Source of the DNA: Thermoproteales archaeon
GTDB lineage: Archaea; Thermoproteota; Thermoprotei; Thermoproteales; Thermocladiaceae
Direction of reading: 5' to 3'
DNA: 7,898 bases
Assembly (NCBI GenBank): GCA_027068725.1
Contig: JAMOMD010000271.1
Location: forward strand, 1-7,898
Below are positions 6,097 through 7,898 of the stretch, piece by piece. Within the stretch, counting starts at the first letter, position 1, and every line of letters starts with the position of its first letter. The notes under the pieces were generated by a model. It worked only from the letters and a program-made list of their open reading frames with translations. It had not been told where the DNA came from and did no database searches. The translations under genes and the position numbers were made by a program.

Positions 6097-6146
6097 TCAG
6101 TGTGTGCTGATGTCATCATGGTCTCAGGTCGTGAGACAGTCATCAC
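6097..6146 (-). ncRNA. C/D box sRNA, D' guide exactly complementary to 23S rRNA helix 93 region
   Basis: All four boxes are at consensus on the minus strand: C box GTGATGA (6146-6140), a 12-base guide CTGTCTCACGAC, D' box CTGA (6127-6124), a 4-base spacer, C' box ATGATGA (6119-6113), a 12-base guide CATCAGCACACA, and D box CTGA (6100-6097). This is the textbook archaeal sRNA layout bound by L7Ae, Nop5 and fibrillarin. The first guide is a perfect complement of GUCGUGAGACAG, a near-universal 23S rRNA sequence at 2592-2603 (E. coli numbering, worked out from memory) next to the peptidyl transferase centre. The D+5 rule points to U2596. The second guide would pair with UGUGUGCUGAUG, which I cannot place. 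The RNA starts 33 bases after the upstream stop codon and ends about 50 bases before aIF2 beta. Confidence 0.88.
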
Positions 6147-6179
6147 TCAGCTCAAGCTATGACGTATAGAGGCTTTTCA

Positions 6180-6563
6180 TCACTTCGATGTCTGAGCTAT
6201 TGCAGTGACTATGATTGTCGATAGCTTAGATGCTACATAGACTCCGGCCCACACGAAGAGTGCGAGTATTGCAATCTCTATGGCGTACTTTATGCTGAGG
6301 GTTCCCATCAGAACAGCTGCGAGGATGTCCGTAAGTACTGCAACGAGTATTGCTGCCCAAGCTCCAACGTTCATTACTAGGTAAGTCATAAGTAGCACTA
6401 TTGGAAGTGATACGACCACGCCGAGGCTCGAGACGACGTAAGGATTTACTGCTCTTACTCTAGCAGTTATTGCACACATTCCTGCAAGTCTGGGACATGC
6501 AACAAATAGTGCGAATGATAGTACTGTGATTGCGTAGTCTATCAGCATGCCCATTACGTACAT
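6180..6563 (-). CDS. Small four-helix membrane protein of unknown function
   Basis: A 127-residue hydrophobic protein with four likely membrane segments, near residues 6-26, 43-65, 67-88 and 92-118, and short polar loops. One loop, TARVRAVNP at 33-41, is basic. I recognise no family and no catalytic motif. The start is uncertain: ATG codons occur at residues 1, 4 and 6, and a weak AT-rich element (CATATT, 6584-6579) is about 27 bases from the second of these, so the protein may be three residues shorter. It is divergent from the phosphopantoate ligase gene, sharing a 93-base gap, and is followed on its own strand by a C/D box sRNA. The length, clean membrane pattern and lack of a better frame support a real gene. 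Confidence 0.7.
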   Translation of the reverse strand: MYVMGMLIDYAITVLSFALFVACPRLAGMCAITARVRAVNPYVVSSLGVVVSLPIVLLMTYLVMNVGAWAAILVAVLTDILAAVLMGTLSIKYAIEIAILALFVWAGVYVASKLSTIIVTAIAQTSK

Positions 6564-6624
6564 GTATTTGCCACAGTGAATATGTGCTCATCAGGTAACT
6601 TACGTGAAAGATATTGCACAATCA

Positions 6625-6634
6625 CCTTTTTGTG
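6625..6634 (+). promoter_or_regulatory. TATA-like box for the phosphopantoate ligase gene
   Basis: CCTTTTTGTG is centred about 27 bases before the ATG at 6657. It supports that ATG as a leaderless start and rules against the longer reading frame that opens at 6576. Confidence 0.45.
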
Positions 6635-6656
6635 CATGCTCAATGTTGTGCAACGT

Positions 6657-7445
6657 ATGGTATTTGTAGAGATACCTCCAGATCATCCGCGTTATCTGTC
6701 GCTTAAGATCAGAGAGAAGCTTGTTGAGGGCTTCCTGGAGGGGTATGTTGTTCCTCAGGGCTTGATTGCTCATGGGCGTGGTGAGGCGTTTGACTACTTG
6801 ATAGGTGAGGAGACTATAGAACCTGCGAGACGGGCAATGTATGCTGCTGTTGCTGCACTTCTTCTAGCGAGGCATCCTGTGATCTCTGTCAATGGTAACG
6901 TTGCTGCTCTCGCTATAGATGATGTGATAGAGCTTGCACGTGAGGTTAATGCTAAGATTGAGGTGAACCTGTTCTATAGGACTCCTGAGCGTGTTAGAAA
7001 GATAGCAGAGAAGTTCCGTGAAAGAGGTGTTGAGGTTCTAGGAACAGATGACGATGAGCTATGTACAATACCTGAGCTACATAGTGAGCGTAGGAAAGTC
7101 AGCTGTAGGGGAATATACATTGCTGATGTTGTACTAGTAGCAATCGAGGATGGAGACAGGACAGAGGCACTGCGTAAGTTAGGTAAGCTAGTCATTGCAA
7201 TAGACCTGAACCCACTCTCGAGAACTGCAAGAGCAGCATCAATAACAATAGTAGACAATGTTGTACGTGCCTTCAAGGAGATGGTAAAGATTGCGAGAGA
7301 GCTTAAGCAGAGACCTCGTCAGGAGCTTGAGAACATTCTACATACGTACGATAACTACAGGACGTTGAGAGATGTCCTACTCTACATATGTGATAGACTT
7401 AGAAGACTTGCAGAAGATCGTGGACTTGTAATAGAGCCAAGATAG
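6657..7445 (+). CDS. 4-phosphopantoate--beta-alanine ligase (archaeal phosphopantothenate synthetase)
   Basis: This enzyme joins 4-phosphopantoate to beta-alanine with ATP to give 4-phosphopantothenate (EC 6.3.2.36), the archaeal route to coenzyme A that follows pantoate kinase. The 262 residues match the family's length. Conserved blocks are HPRYLSLKIREKLVEGF (10-26), GLIAHGRGEAFDYLIGE (35-51), HPVISVNGN (73-81), VNLFYRT (103-109), EDGDRTEAL (164-172), AIDLNPLSRTA (181-191) and ITIVDNVVRA (196-205), all close to the Thermococcus enzyme as I remember it. I chose the ATG at 6657, whose product starts MVFVEIP; the frame is open back to 6576 but those extra residues have no family counterpart and would cover the TATA box. 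Its end faces the glutamyl-tRNA synthetase gene, 20 bases away. Confidence 0.95.
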   Translation: MVFVEIPPDHPRYLSLKIREKLVEGFLEGYVVPQGLIAHGRGEAFDYLIGEETIEPARRAMYAAVAALLLARHPVISVNGNVAALAIDDVIELAREVNAKIEVNLFYRTPERVRKIAEKFRERGVEVLGTDDDELCTIPELHSERRKVSCRGIYIADVVLVAIEDGDRTEALRKLGKLVIAIDLNPLSRTARAASITIVDNVVRAFKEMVKIARELKQRPRQELENILHTYDNYRTLRDVLLYICDRLRRLAEDRGLVIEPR

Positions 7446-7465
7446 TGCCAGCTTGCTGATATAGT

Positions 7466-7898
7466 TTAGTCGTGTATGTACCTAACACGTACAGTACCGT
7501 CCTGCTGTGTCAACACCTTGACGAAGCCATACCTGACAAGCTGAATAGCAGTGCCAGACGATAGACTGAGAAGTGCCTTCTCGGCAAGTCCTTCCTCAAT
7601 GACAAAGTCCTTAGACGTGAGTGGCGTCTTGTCTACACGTTCTACCACAAGCTTTACCGAGTCTTCAGGAACCCACTGAACAATATCCATCTTCTCCTTC
7701 TTAGCTACATTAATGTCATAGCTGTGCAATTTCGCAATTACAACATCTTCCCTAACCTCGACTAGCTCAATATTTGCCAGTTCCATGAGTCTGAGCTTGC
7801 CCTTCCTTACGAGTAGCTCAGCATCATTCCTAGATATGTACACTACGGCTTCACCATTCCTGACGGGGACTCTAATCTCGCGATGTCCTCTCTCGGGC
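7466..7898 (-). CDS. gltX: Glutamyl-tRNA synthetase, C-terminal part (cut by the window edge)
   Basis: The frame is open from the stop TAA at 7466-7468 to the right edge, so the catalytic domain and start lie outside. The visible 144 codons are the C-terminal beta-barrel anticodon-binding domains of the archaeal/eukaryotic GluRS/GlnRS family. They show the stretch HREIRVPV, then VYISRNDAELLVRKGKLRLM and ELANIELVEV, and the typical end GTAIQLVRYGFVKV, close to the family's 'GdivQfeRfGFvrid'. Archaea lack GlnRS, so GluRS is the expected identity; such enzymes also charge tRNA-Gln for later amidation. The GTG at 7843 is an internal valine codon, not a start. It converges with the phosphopantoate ligase gene across a 20-base gap with no evident terminator. 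Confidence 0.9.
   Translation of the reverse strand, partial: PERGHREIRVPVRNGEAVVYISRNDAELLVRKGKLRLMELANIELVEVREDVVIAKLHSYDINVAKKEKMDIVQWVPEDSVKLVVERVDKTPLTSKDFVIEEGLAEKALLSLSSGTAIQLVRYGFVKVLTQQDGTVRVRYIHD

Noticed and set aside
6576..6656. Upstream extension of the phosphopantoate ligase frame to a GTG at 6576
   Set aside because: The added residues have no family counterpart, the family start fits the ATG at 6657, and the TATA-like box lies inside the extension.
6564..6656. C/D-box-like words (GTGATTG, CTGATGA) on the minus strand of the divergent gap
   Set aside because: The spacings do not give 10-12 base guides and there is no closing CTGA; the gap is better explained by two promoters.
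7446..7465. Possible terminator between the two convergent genes at the right end
   Set aside because: Only 20 bases, with no T-run or hairpin on either strand.
7841..7843. GTG at 7843 as the start of a 125-residue protein
   Set aside because: The frame stays open to the window edge and upstream residues continue the GluRS pattern, so this is an internal valine.

Overview
The window looks like chromosome of a hyperthermophilic crenarchaeon (Thermoproteota, probably Desulfurococcales-like). The grounds are an archaeal translation factor (aIF2 beta), an archaeal-type glutamyl-tRNA synthetase, the archaea-specific coenzyme A enzyme 4-phosphopantoate--beta-alanine ligase, TATA-like boxes about 27 bases before start codons with little or no leader, and C/D box guide RNAs. 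No species is claimed.

Layout. Positions 1-4085 (+) form a tight four-gene operon: a multi-spanning membrane protein, a MoxR-family AAA+ ATPase, a membrane-anchored DUF58 protein and a second multi-spanning membrane protein. Joints are a 1-base overlap, a 14-base overlap and a 2-base gap. From 6563 down to 4059 the minus strand carries a small four-helix membrane protein, aIF2 beta, a 68-residue lysine-rich orphan, a MarC-family membrane protein and a membrane protein with a probable short PH-like domain. That last gene converges on the operon and overlaps its end by 27 bases. At 6657-7445 (+) lies 4-phosphopantoate--beta-alanine ligase. At the right edge (-) is the C-terminal part of glutamyl-tRNA synthetase, cut by the window end.

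The most notable content is not protein-coding. Three of the short minus-strand intergenic gaps hold C/D box sRNAs, which guide 2'-O-methylation: 6097-6146 and 4577-4625 (both well formed) and 5284-5332 (outer boxes good, inner boxes degenerate). All three are 49-50 bases from C to D, and each begins 10-33 bases after a stop codon. One guide of the first RNA is an exact 12-base complement of universally conserved 23S rRNA beside the peptidyl transferase centre. Both guides of the second appear to match neighbouring stretches of 23S rRNA around helices 69-71. Two further guide regions, one in the first RNA and one in the third, have no target I recognise.

How the parts fit: the right half is housekeeping (initiation factor, aminoacyl-tRNA synthetase, CoA synthesis, rRNA modification guides). 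The left half is a MoxR/DUF58 membrane system of unknown substrate, in which the ATPase probably acts with the DUF58 partner and the two membrane proteins on some envelope complex. No stretch over 300 bases lacks a gene. I saw no tRNA, rRNA, insertion sequence or CRISPR array.
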